Source: Undaria pinnatifida (Eukaryota > Sar > Phaeophyceae > Laminariales > Alariaceae). From it: a DNA stretch of 64,000 nt. Every line of letters begins with the position of its first letter. The stretch's first letter is position 1. Below, piece by piece: positions 23,101-34,200 of this stretch. The stretch lies in contig JABAKD010000009.1 of assembly GCA_012845835.1 (NCBI GenBank), positions 15,359,462 to 15,423,461 on the forward strand, read 5' to 3'. The position numbers and the translations under genes were made by a program. Below the pieces are notes generated by a model. The model searched no databases. It was not told where the DNA came from and saw only the letters and a program-made list of their open reading frames with translations.

Positions 23101-23746
23101 GCAATCGAGAGCATGAAATTCGTTGCCCGCCTTGATGCTTTGAACCGACCAGGCTTTGACGTGTGGAACCCCCGTCGTCACGGCCGGTGTGCTGCAGAGC
23201 GTTCACCGTCTGGCCGAGGGTATGATCGTCGCAGCGGCTGGCGCCGCCACTGCACGTGACGCGGCAGACCACGAAGATCGAGAAGTGACCGAGGCCGGAG
23301 CACCCGTGGCATCCACCACCGGAGCCGGTCGCCCGTCAATCGCTGCTACTGTTACTGATTCCCTGGAAGGAGGAGGCGAGGCGACGGGTGATGGACCCGC
23401 AGTAAAACATCACCACAGCTCTGAGAAAAGCAGCCCACGGGCAAGACGAAGTGGTTTCGACGGGAACGAGCACGGCGTTGGCACAACAGCAGGGGCAGCG
23501 GAAGAGGCGGAGGTCGACGCCGTGCCCAGCAGCAACGACACTTGCGCGCTCATTGACAGGCTTGTCGCCGCGACAACGGACGAGTACGTCACGAAGGCCG
23601 TTGCGTTGGCCACCCCGGGAAAGCTGAGGGAATGCGTTTTGCAGGCGCTGAAGCGTGGCCGTGATGGGATATTGCGGGGAGACGGCGGCGTTGCTAGAGA
23701 CTGGGAGCGTTTCCTGAGGGTCGCTGCTGCGTCTCCGACCGAATAA
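17164..23746 (+). CDS. GT41 family glycosyltransferase (OGT/SPINDLY-like) with N-terminal TPRs
   Basis: Predicted cytosolic/nuclear enzyme that adds O-linked GlcNAc or O-fucose to Ser/Thr of proteins. Confirmed joins: exon ending 17,234 (LGDVYTHAG) to 18,120-18,525, completing a TPR (R, then PTEAATCYRRA, across the join); an exon ending 20,116 (FLATYQ) to 20,510-22,525 (GLNDKPIA); and 22,525 (GGGVTVLE) to 23,153-23,746 (ALTCGTPVVT). All have GT and AG and matching phase. The last two restore the GT41 motifs yQGlND and GGxTxxEAL.GvPVVT. IRVGFVSSHFRWHSVGRL, QVAFWGHPATTGLPTVDYF and LDPFPFGGG are other family landmarks. The catalytic region carries long hydrophilic insertions. A middle exon (possibly 19,252-19,387, or one starting near 19,672) is unresolved, and the true 5' end lies at or left of 17,164. 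OGT versus SPY specificity cannot be told from sequence alone. Confidence 0.85.
22526..23152 (+). other. Last intron of the GT41 gene (627 bp)
   Basis: Begins gtaagt right after the codon for Glu in TVLE and ends cgaccag before GCTTTGACGTGT. It contains a G run at 22,558-22,573. Without its removal the conserved EALxCGxPVV block is broken, so the intron is well supported. Confidence 0.85.
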
Positions 23747-24149
23747 GTTGAGGCTTATGGTTTCCACTGGCAAGCGTCGTCGGGATGATGGTACTGTAAT
23801 ATATAGCATTAAAACCGATGACCCTACGTTCGAAGGAATGCTGCTATAGCGTGAAAAAACGAGTAGTAAGTCGCCGCTGCCGCCACCACCGCCACCGCCG
23901 TCGCTTCCGACGCGACCGGTAAGTCTAGCTTTACTCTCGTACTGAGTACAATTCAGAGTTACCGGATCCGAAGGGATCGACACTTTCTAGAAACGTGAAG
24001 GTGCCTAGCTCAGCCGCTACGCCGGTAGCCATCCCCAACGCCATCAATTCAATTGACACTGAGTGAAACAGCATGGGTATGCATTCTCGTCGAAACCTCG
24101 TGGCTAGTTACATGGCGTCATGGCGCAGTCAACCCCAAGCGGCGTTCCC

Positions 24150-25210
24150 GGCTGTAGCTGCGGAATTCGGATTCTGATCATGTGAAGCGCAAGGTACCCA
24201 GTTAGTCGGGCACGATGGTTTAGGCAGTGCAATTGGAGCGCATTGAGGGGACGCTTGACAAGCGAGGAATTAGTGAGCAATCGTCACCAACTTATGGGTG
24301 TCGTCGAGACCGGTAGCTTGGGGTCTTACGATGTACCAGGTACCTAGAGATGCATCAAGTACGTCGAGGGTAGCGCCGGTGATGTCGTCGGAGAGTGCAC
24401 CAATCGCATTGGGGGCGTCGATGGTTACTGCGTATGATGGAGTGGTACGGCTGACTTCACTTCCTGCAACTCGGATTTGCCGTGTTCGGCGTCGATATTT
24501 TTCAAAAATTGAAAGTGCTCGCATCACACGCTATGCCGGGAGCCGCCTCCGCCGCCATCGATAGGATTGGCGCTAATTTAAACAGAATGGACATGGAGCA
24601 CTCGGAGGCATCGCAGCCTATTGTAGTGGCTGGTAGTAAGAAGCAAATATTAGCCAGACACTATCCCGCGCTCCCGATCGCGTCGAAAGCGGCGAGTCCG
24701 CGGGAGAATGGGAGAGGGTGTTGCCTAACATTGCTGCATGCTACCAGGCACTAGGTTTCAATGTCTTCGAAGCTTCCATGCCTATGCTGTTTCTCCCAGC
24801 GCCAACCGCATCCGCGACGGAAGCCGCTGCTATCGTAGCGGATGACATTATCAATGGGTCCTTCCAGATATCTAAAAAATGTCGATGCCTTCGGACCCGG
24901 CATCCCCGAGATATACGGGGTTAAGCCAGACGTACCACAGCGTCGAACACCACGCTCTCCGCCGCCGTTACCGCTGCTAGTTTAGATGCAACTGATGCAC
25001 TTCCCGGTACATCGTAGGGTCCCAAGCTGCCGGTTCCGACGGCGTCCATATAGTACACGTTGGTGACGGTTGCTCAGGTATTCCTTGCTCCTCAGGCGCT
25101 TCCCAGCGTCGTTCACCTGCAATGCCTAAACTACTCCCCCCGACTCGATGGGTGTCTTTCGCTTCGTGCCGAATTCTCAGACATATCGAACTCAGGAGCG
25201 ACTATAGAGT
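24150..25210. repeat. Large fold-back repeat with arms of about 0.5 kb
   Basis: The left arm 24,150-24,690 and right arm 24,715-25,210 are imperfect reverse complements. Left-arm blocks gcttgacaagcgaggaatt, cttacgatgtaccaggtacc and gattggcgctaatttaaac have inverted counterparts near 25,085, 25,005 and 24,800. The centre (24,655-24,740) is a decayed version of the ttagccagcacactatccc hairpin seen at 3748-3822. No gene is recognisable, although arms on the minus strand stay open over about 80 codons. Confidence 0.7.
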
Positions 25211-25439
25211 GGGGAATGCCGCTTGATGTTCGCTGCGCCATGACTCCAGCCCCTCCCGCCGTCACCTCTGCGCCACATTTTCCTAAACGGGCGGCATCGG
25301 CAAGGCCGTTGTGTGGCGTCCGGTCACGCAATTTCCGACGGTGCTCGTCGACTCAGTGCGCGTCTTGGAGCGCCCATGGCGCCGGTGCGCCTGTGTCGCT
25401 TCTGACACGACCGGAACATTTAAAATAATGTTCTGGAAC

Positions 25440-26560
25440 ATATGTTTTCATGCCACCAGCCACCAGGTTTAGGCGCCTCCGAATCTTCCATGCCTACGTA
25501 GTTTCATTCAGCGCATATGGAATCGATGGCGTAGGAGGGGGCTGCCGGTATCGGCGGCGAAAAGTGCATCAATTGCGTCGTGGGTAGCGCCTGTAACGGT
25601 GTCCGATGCGGTTGTGCGTTTTCGCCACCCTGTACAGTTGCCGAATTTGAAGGCATTGATATCGTTTCAAAAACTAAAAGTGTCTAGATCGTCCGCTACG
25701 TTGGTAGCCTCCTTCGTTGCCATCGATGCTACTGGGGCTGAGTGAATCACCATTAGAATGGAACATTCGGAGGCGTCAAATTATATCGGCTGGTGGCATG
25801 AAACAACGTAAGCCAGTACGGGGGGCGGAGTGGTGGCGCAGGCAACATCAAGTGGCCTTCCCCGCTGTAGCTCCGGATTTAGGCATGTCTGAAAATTGAA
25901 TGTCGGTATCAGCGAAAGACGCCCATCAAGTCGGGGACGGCGGTTGAGGCGGTACAGGTGGAGGGCACTGGGGGCGCTTGACAAGTAAGGAATACCCTTA
26001 TCAGCCGTCACCAATGTTTGGACGACGTCGGGGCCGGCAGCTCGGAGCCTTACGATGTACCGAGAGATGTCTCAAAAACATCGAGGGTATCGCCGGTAAC
26101 GGCGGCGAATAAGTCATCAATTGCTTTGGTGGCAGCGCCGGTGACGGCATCCAATCGGATGGTACCTATGGCTTCACCCCGTATTATTCGGAGTTGCCGA
26201 ACTCTTAGTAGGCATCGGCACTTTTCAGGACAGTGAGAGTGCCTTTTAATATGTCCTTCGCCACGCCTGTAGTCACCTCCGCCGCCATAGATTCGATTGG
26301 TGCCGAATGAAGCAGCATTGGCGTAGAAGATTCGCAGGCGTTGAAACCCAGCGACTGGTGGCGTGAAGCGATGTTTTTCAGCATAATATGTCATTCTCCC
26401 GCGGCCTCGTCCCTTCCGAAACGCCCAAGCGAAGGAATAATGGGATGGTGTGCTGGTTAATATTGCTTCATGCCATAAGCTACGAAGTTTTGACGTGTCC
26501 AGCAATCGGTATTCACGGCCGTACAGGAGTACATAATATGGGACAGTCAGACGCACCAAA
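25440..26560. repeat. Further fold-back copies adjoining the 24-25 kb element
   Basis: 25,860-26,400 repeats the left arm of the preceding element (cttccccgctgtagctccgg, gcgcttgacaagtaaggaa, cttacgatgtaccgagag, gattggtgccgaatgaagc) and is followed by the hairpin remnant at 26,380-26,465. 25,450-25,810 holds a short inverted pair of the same family (gccaccaggtttaggcgcc against its complement near 25,780). The cluster is therefore several nested or tandem insertions. Confidence 0.65.
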
Positions 26561-26569
26561 CACTAAAAA

Positions 26570-27120
26570 TTGAGCAGCGTCATGCTTGAGACAAGTTTGG
26601 GCATTGACAATTGTCTAGACGAGAACATGGTTTTGCTCCAATAAACTGGGGAATGGTTGACAGCTCGTGTGCACAGTTATTTATCCCGAAAGCGCACAAA
26701 GTTCTCTATCTCTCTCCAACAGCAAAAAAAAACAACGTCTTCTGTCCAAGGCGAATGAGACCACCGGCAGTCTCTCGTCCCGCAGATCACGGACCAAAAT
26801 TAAATCCTTAGACATTTCCATCTCCACTCGCTGGCCTTGTCCGACGCCAAGCGGGGTGACCGTAGGTTGATTCTTTCTCGAGATGGAAGGTCTTTCATCA
26901 AAGTTGATCAGCGTCGACCGAAGTGAAGAGTTACTTGTTCCAGCAGATTTGCAGGTTCCGTGAAGAAATGTTGACAAGAGTTGAAGATGATTCCACGATT
27001 GCTTCAAGTTTTGGTTGCTAGGATTCCTCCAGGGAGCGGCTCACACTCCGATCTCGCCAGATTCTCCATTGACCGGTACCATCACTGCAACAAATACACA
27101 AGATATTTCCAAGCGTAAAG
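26570..27120. other. No gene recognised
   Basis: Mixed sequence between the fold-back cluster and the small ORF group. Open frames are short with no family resemblance. Confidence 0.35.
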
Positions 27121-27121
27121 C

Positions 27122-27325
27122 ATGTTATTTTTTCTCAAGACTTTCTGGTTTCTTCTAGAAACCAATGGTCCACCGCCGCACCGCCGCTACATCACACGCC
27201 TGGGTGTGGTATCTGTCTGCCGTTACCGCATGCTCGCCTGCACTAGCTGCACCGATAGCATCCGCCGTGCTTCGAAATCTGCTCCTGCGCTTGCTTGCCC
27301 GCCCTGTGTCTTGTTGTTCGCATGA
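27122..27325 (+). CDS. Small hypothetical ORF with hydrophobic start
   Basis: 67 codons from ATG at 27,122 (MLFFLKTFWFLLETNG...). The stop TGA overlaps the next ATG as ATGA at 27,322-27,325. No family recognised. The tight overlap with the next frame is unusual for the intron-rich surroundings. Confidence 0.3.
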   Translation: MLFFLKTFWFLLETNGPPPHRRYITRLGVVSVCRYRMLACTSCTDSIRRASKSAPALACPPCVLLFA

Positions 27326-27609
27326 GTGCACTACAAGTAATCGCTTTGCTTATCGTGCTAGTTGTTGCTTTGCGTGTCGTGGTGTACACCCGTCGGCGAT
27401 ACCCTACTATTGCCGATAATACAAACCACATCACACCAAGCACACGGGGGGCAAGCTCAACGCCCGCACAACAAGGGAAACGCCTCTCATCTGCCGGAAG
27501 CTTCTACAACACTCGCCTTGACCAGCAGGTGGTTGAGCCCAAATCCAAATCCAACACGTTTCGACCCCAGCAAACGTCACGCGCATCTGAACGATCGCCC
27601 CGAGCCTAA
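27322..27609 (+). CDS. Small hypothetical single-pass membrane ORF
   Basis: 95 residues from ATG at 27,322: MSALQVIALLIVLVVALRVV forms a strong membrane segment (about residues 5-21), followed by a basic TRRR stop-transfer stretch and a Ser/Thr/Gln-rich tail. It overlaps the previous ORF by ATGA, and the next ATG (27,611) follows its TAA by one base. The arrangement resembles compact viral or bacterial gene packing, and large algal viruses do integrate in brown algal genomes, but I recognise no family. Chance remains possible. Confidence 0.35.
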   Translation: MSALQVIALLIVLVVALRVVVYTRRRYPTIADNTNHITPSTRGASSTPAQQGKRLSSAGSFYNTRLDQQVVEPKSKSNTFRPQQTSRASERSPRA

Positions 27610-27610
27610 C

Positions 27611-27793
27611 ATGCAGCCACAGAGCCAAACGCCCTGTTCATCCCCCATCGGTCACTGGTGGGGAGAAAATCACTCCGACACGGAATCTGACCGGACTCAA
27701 CAAACACCTACTCTTCCAAAGACTCGGCCTATACGACCCTCACACGTGCACATTTTCGATGGGGGCGTGCACTGGCAACAAGTAGCACGATAA
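27611..27793 (+). CDS. Small hypothetical ORF, hydrophilic
   Basis: 60 residues from ATG at 27,611 (MQPQSQTPCSSPIGHWWGEN...), hydrophilic and rich in Gln/Thr/Pro. It starts one base after the preceding stop. A fourth frame, open but lacking an ATG start, covers about 28,037-28,270 and ends inside the antisense last exon of the RCC1 gene, which argues against all of these being real. Confidence 0.25.
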   Translation: MQPQSQTPCSSPIGHWWGENHSDTESDRTQQTPTLPKTRPIRPSHVHIFDGGVHWQQVAR

Positions 27794-28234
27794 GCACGGC
27801 GCACACGACGGCAGGAACACGTCATAGATTACCGAGGAACAGTGTTCCGGAAAGGACAAACCGGGGGAGGCATGTTGTGGTCAACGGCAACAGACCGCCA
27901 GAGGTCAATCAGCAAGCAAATAACCACCATGACCATCTGTAGGAGCAGTTCGCGTGGACGGAAGCAGCAGCAGGTAGCAATCGCACCCAAGCGGCCCTGT
28001 TGATGCATGCTTCACGGCCACGCACGGTTGATTAATCCCTTCAAATCGCACTACTTAGAAAGGACAAAACTAAGGCAAACGCACAGCAACAAGGACAAAA
28101 TGCTCGCACGGGCCGCCACAGCGTACAGGCGCTCGACCCAACCCCAAGTATCATACCACGTAAGGTATCTACGATAGATGCACCGACCGTTACAGCTGCC
28201 CTACAACAGAAAAACTATACGTCTCTCAATCGTT

Positions 28235-31200
28235 CTACTTTTGCTGTTTCTTCTGTGGTGGGCGCGGCTTGACCAAGGCGGCAACGTGGGTGGTACCGCA
28301 GGCCACGTGTGCGACGTTAGCGCGCGTCAGGGGCTTCACTCGCTCCGGCTGCGCCCGGCTCTGACACTTTCCGCCCGTTCCGTTCCCAAGGCAGTACGAT
28401 TTACCCCATCCGAACGTATACAACGCTCCCGTGTCTTCGCCGGGACATCGGGGGTGTTGGGGTGTTGGGGGGGGGGGGACGGAATCACCGGGAGGGCGGG
28501 GGGGAGAGGGGGGCACCGGTTAGGGGGGGCGGGAGGGGAAAAAATGAGTACATTCGATTTGATCTTTCGCAAAGGAGCAGCGTTTGCGTAGTCCGGCCTA
28601 GGGTGGGGGGCGGTGTAGAGATGGAGGGAACTCTTTGGGTCACGGTGGTGGGTTGACCATGTTTCCATATTCGCCTCACGGCGGCATTATGAACCTTTTA
28701 CCCACCCCAAACACTTCGTCCGTGCACGTCCGCCGCATGTTTCCCAAAACAAAAAAAAGCGGCTGTCTGCGACCACTTGGTACAAGCGCCTTGGCATCCG
28801 ACTAATATAAATAATATAATCACGTTCGCAGTCTTCATAGTAAAAGGGATCGAAATATTATTTCCCAGGCTCGATCTGGTTCGACTGCCGTCGAGCGACT
28901 CATTTGTGCTCAAAACGAACACGCTCGTGTTCGATACGGGGCGAAGGTCGAATCAAGAAGAACGTGGCGGGTGTCGGGGCGACAAGCGTTGACCATCTAA
29001 GAAAAATGCAAGCGCCAGTCGCAACCGACCGACACAGTGTAAAACAAAAACGAAACATATATCAAAACGGACTGAATACACGCCGTTAAACGTACTTCCC
29101 ACACATTTAACCCTCCCTTCGTAGAGCTACACACTACACATAAAAAGCGAGTTATCAGGGTATTGGCCCTTGCCCTACGAACTCCATAAACTATCACACT
29201 CATGATCAACGATACCTGTGCCGGAAACGCGCGTGCGGTTGGAAAGAGAATAATTACCTACACCGATGAAAACAACTACGGCGGGGATTCACCTGTGATT
29301 GCGGCGGTGTACCACTTCCCGCATGCGGCGTGCACCACTCGCTGGCCGTCCAGGACGGACATCCACTCCGGCTCCAGTGACCGCTGTTGCCACGAAAGCA
29401 TGGGGAAAGACGGGAGCAGAAAAAAAAACGGTGACTCAACAACCGACAGTGTGTTGAGACTGGGTTTAGAGAAGAGCAGCAAATAAAGAACACGTTGACC
29501 AAAGACCGAGATTTCGATGAGACTGATTACCGATCGGGTATGCACCGAGGGTCGGGTCGTGGCGTGAAAAGCCCTGGGTATATTTATCCGTAACGGGCGG
29601 TCAGGGCACTACGGGAGCGTCCGCAGTCGTGTTCCGAAGTGCGTACGTACGAGAACTGAAACCGGCCGGTACAGCCGCGTCGCACTACAAGCAAGAGCGG
29701 GAGGCGAACGAGAGGGCGGGGATGGCCGAGTTCCTGCACGCCAGACTACAGTACAACGCCTCCGGCCTTTGCCGTTGACATCCAAACGAACGTCCTCCTT
29801 CCGCCGGAGTACAAAAACAAAAACAACGACTACACAGCAGTTGCGCAGCAAGTACCACAGTTTCTACGAGCCGTTACGCTAGCTTAACAAGGCCTACACA
29901 GCATCCAAATAATAAGAAACAAAACAAAAACAGAATACTTAGAAATCTATAAAGGACAGAAAATAGCCATTCCACGGTCACAGAAGGAAAGGCGGCGTGC
30001 TTGATGCAAGTTATCCGCAAGGTTGGCGGGCGCACGGGCACACCCACCACATGGCACTAGTCTTGCTCAACTCAGCTGGAACGAGACGAGCCTAGGCGTA
30101 AACGAGAGAATAATGTTTAGTTGTTGTTGTTGTTCTCACATTAACTCGCATAATCAAGTCCGTGGTCACAGGACAGGCTCCAGTCACTCTGGAGCTGAGG
30201 AATACCCCAGGGAAAAACACACACAACCCAAGGTGGTACACGCATATATCACAGCTGACGCAATTCATGCCTCCACCAGAAACATATAAAAGTGAAATCG
30301 GGAGTCAGTCTACGATTAGTACTGCACACCGACGTTTCTGGGTACAAATCGCTTGGAACAAGTCTTGGCCAATTTCGGCAACATTGAGAGGTGCTGAGTC
30401 AACCTATGAATAAGCGTCCGGCAAAACGTCGCCTGGAAACGCCTTGCAGGACAAGCGAGGAGGGAGATACTACCGACAGGGGGGGGGGGAGGTCATGTCA
30501 GAAGTGAGAGACGGGGAAAAAGAGTAAACTACGAAAATTAGTCCTAGATATTACGAAATTACGTTTTCGTAAGTAACACCCTTCTCGCCTTCATCCCCCA
30601 CATGTACAGCTTTCCGTCTTCCGTAACGGCAGTGGCGTGGTTGTAACCGGCTCCCAGCGACACCACCTGGTGGTGCGTTGTGAAGTGTTGGTGCCAATGT
30701 GACAACAGCCGCCCAGTCAGTTTCGTCGCAAAATCGGCCGACAGCATTGAAAGGAAAACAGCCATCAGCAAAAAACAGGGTTTGGGGTGGTATAGAAGGG
30801 TCAGAAGAAGGCCAGGAGGGAGAGGGGGAAGGGGGGAGTAACGAGGCACAGGTGAGATTGTCGTCGGCCGCGACTCCACACAACCGCGCAGGAGAGGCAA
30901 CAGGTAAATCGAGAAAAAGAGGAACGCTCCGACCCGAAGGAATAAAAGGAAACGACGCCAACAAGGACGACGAACAAAACAAACGTGTGCAAGGCGTGCG
31001 AATGGCCTGCGCATATCGGCGTGCTGCAAAGAAATACGCACAATACGCACCGCCCTCAAACCCGGGTTGGGAACGCTTTGGGGAGCGCTCCCCTGATCTC
31101 GCATCGGGTTTGGTTCAGACAGTACCACTTGGCCACACAAACCGCATGCAATGAACAAGTTTGCGGAGCGCCCTACGTTCAGTCGCGAGAGCTTGAATCG

Positions 31201-34200
31201 AAGAGGAAAGATAGAAGGCGACTTTCTAGAGCGGCTAGAAGCGGCCCTCTTCACATTCGAGCACGCCTATACACGTGGCAGATCACACCAGTTTCACAGC
31301 ACAAGACACGAGAAGTATCACTGCTACCCCCGCTGTTGCTGTCGCTGCTGCCGCCACTTCTGCCGCCGCCGCCGCTTCTTTCGGCCTAACGCCTCGCGGC
31401 AACGAAAGAGCGCCGTTGGTCGGCGAGAGACGGCGGAAATACAACAACACCGCATTCGCGCTATACACGTAAACACCGGTGCAATCCACGCGCATTTGCT
31501 TTTGCCTTTGCACTTGCAGCAGCAGCAGCGACAACAACAGCGATAGCATCAACACAAACAACAACAACAACAACAATAACAACAACGAAAATGTTGGCAT
31601 TGAGCACGCAAACCGGTACCTTTTCCCCCGCTAGTGCTTCAATGCTCCGTGGCAGGACCTCCGCGGCGTAGACGTCCATCGTCAGCCCCCCGCCCAAGCC
31701 CAGCTGCCCCTGGTCGTTTCGACCCCACCCGAACACCTCTCCCTCGCTAGACAACGCCAATGAGAACGCGTGTCCCGCCTGGCGACGTTTGGGGAGCGGC
31801 AGCCGCGGCGGTTGTGGCGGTGGTGGTGGCAGTGGTGGTGGCGGTGGTGGTGGCGATGGTTGTTGCGGCAGAGTGGGGGGCGGGAGCGGGGGAGGGGTGG
31901 TCGAGGGTGGGGCGGTGGCGGGAAGGGGTTAGTATTAATACTATACCACGTAGGGTGGGGACTACAGTAGTCAATATGATGACTACAGTAGTTAATATGA
32001 TACACCCTGTACGAGGGACCTGGCAGGAATTATCGTGACGCAGGTGGTGGATGAGATAGGAAGGCCAGGGGAAAGGAGCTGAACTAAAAAAATGGACGAT
32101 AAGCGAGGGGACGACAGGAAGAAGAAGAAAAGGGGGAAGACGCACATAGACGGTCGAGTGATCGTGCCAACACCACTGGAGCCGGCACGGCAGGCCGATT
32201 GCGGGCAGGGGGGCGGGGGGTACGCTGCTGCGTGGATGGTCACGACATATCCGTAACGGTATGGCGACTACCGCGGGCGGGAAAGAAACAAGCGAAAACA
32301 AGAAAGAGCGTCTGTCGATCGGATTCTTGCCAACCGCCGCGATTTCTATTAAAAACAGGTACGTAACACGCCTCCTCGACCGCAACCAGAATCTGAACCT
32401 TACAACGACGAGGTGAAAAAAAAACACAAAAAAGCATGCTGTACAAGAGCAGCCTCGCCGAGCTTCGCTCTCTCAGATCCCTCAGTCCAGTTATCTCAGA
32501 CTTCGGTTTCGTCCCTCCCTCCTTCCCACCTGAACGTCGACGATGATATGGTTGTCGAACGCCTCTAGGGGCGCCGGCGTGAGCTGGTCCTCCGTTCCTC
32601 CGTTCCCGCACAAACCGTACTCCCCCCTCCCGCACGTCCATACCTCCCCGTCGGTGGTAAGAAACGCTGTGTGGCTTCCTCCTGCACTCACCTTGGCTAC
32701 CTGTAGAAGTGGTGGGGTGGGCGGTAGGCACGGGTTTCGTGAAGAAAACGCAAAATTCGCCGAGGTACGTGTGGGGATGTGGGGCGGGCGGGTGAGGGGG
32801 GGCGGAGTCTACCAACAGAGGGCCGGGAGGGGAATAAACGGGTTTCGAGGCGAGAACGCAAAATGCGCCGGGGGTGCGGGAACCAATGCAGTTCTCTTAT
32901 TTAGTAGAATCGTACCGTTTACCCTCCGCTTAGCTATATACTAGGGTACCTTGTATACCCTTCGCCACAGAAAATAAATGCTGAACAAAAAAAACGAGCA
33001 AGCTGGCGGGGGGGCCGAAGCAACCCTCGGACCCGGTGGGGTCCCAACCTAGCGAGAGCTCCTGACCACTGCCTTCTGCATTTGTGTTAGCCGTCACCCA
33101 ACCGCATGGGGGGGGGGGGGTGGTAAGGGGTGCAGCAAATCTCTCCTCCCCTCCCATCTTCCTTCCCTCCCTTCCTCCCCCTCTCCTCTCCTCCCTCCTC
33201 CCTCGTCCCTTCCTCCTCCCCTCCCTCCTTCCCCCTCTCTCTCCTTCCTTGGCCCCCTCCGTCCGTCATATTGGGGTTGGCCTTGGTTGGTAACGACGCT
33301 GTAAAACATGCCAATAACTGCGTGAGCTAGACAATCAGGGTACCGGGGGTTTTTTCGTTTTGTTTTTGGGCGGTCACCATGATGGTTATCGAGTTGGATC
33401 ATTTTGTGAGGGGTGGAGAACCCTAACTCCACACAAGGGGAATGGTCGCATCACGTAGTGTGAATATGGTAAGGCACCCAAGAGGCAGTTACATATTAAT
33501 AGTAATACCCATTGCCGTCTCTGGAGTGGCCACACCATAAAACAACGTAACTCATTGGCGCTGTCATCCAAAATCAAGAAAGTGGGCACGAGGTGCCGAA
33601 GTCCGTCTTACGACCGGTGCTTGGAAGGATGCAGTTCACCCTTCACGCGACTCGTCGAACACGTCACGGCGCTACGCGCTTGGTGCAAGCAATGTCTGCC
33701 TGGTTGGTGAAAACCCGACGTGCTCCGTCCCGATTTAGTGGGGATGCGAGGGTCTATGGTCATACGACTACGGTCATGCACAAACCGAGGTCATACGACT
33801 ACGGTCATGCACAAACCGAGGTCATACGACTACGGTCATGCACAAACCGAGTACACCCCCCGTCCCTCCCCCTCACCCCTCCTCCCTCCGCCCCCCACCC
33901 TTTCCCCGTTACTCTCTCCCTCCCTCTTTCCCTCCCTCTTTCCTCCCCCCCCCCCCCTTTTCTCCCTCCCTCCCTCCCTCCCTCCCCCCTTCCCTTCCTC
34001 CCTCCCTCCTTCCAATCCCTCCCTCCCCTCAACCCTTCGTCCCTTTTCTCCCTTCCCGTCGCCGCCTCACCTTCGCCCCCACACTACTCAGCGCTGTTAT
34101 CTCCGTGGGACTAGAGACGATGTGCTTCGTCTCTTCCAGTTCGCCCAGTCCGAGAGACCCCGCCCCGTCCCAGGAAGACCCCCCGCAGCCCCAGCTGTAG

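Noticed and set aside
31760-32038. Val/Ala/Trp-rich plus-strand frames
   Set aside because: They arise from GGTGGTGG-type repeats in an RCC1 intron.
33758-33850. CRISPR array
   Set aside because: The repeats are directly adjacent with no spacers, in a eukaryotic intron.
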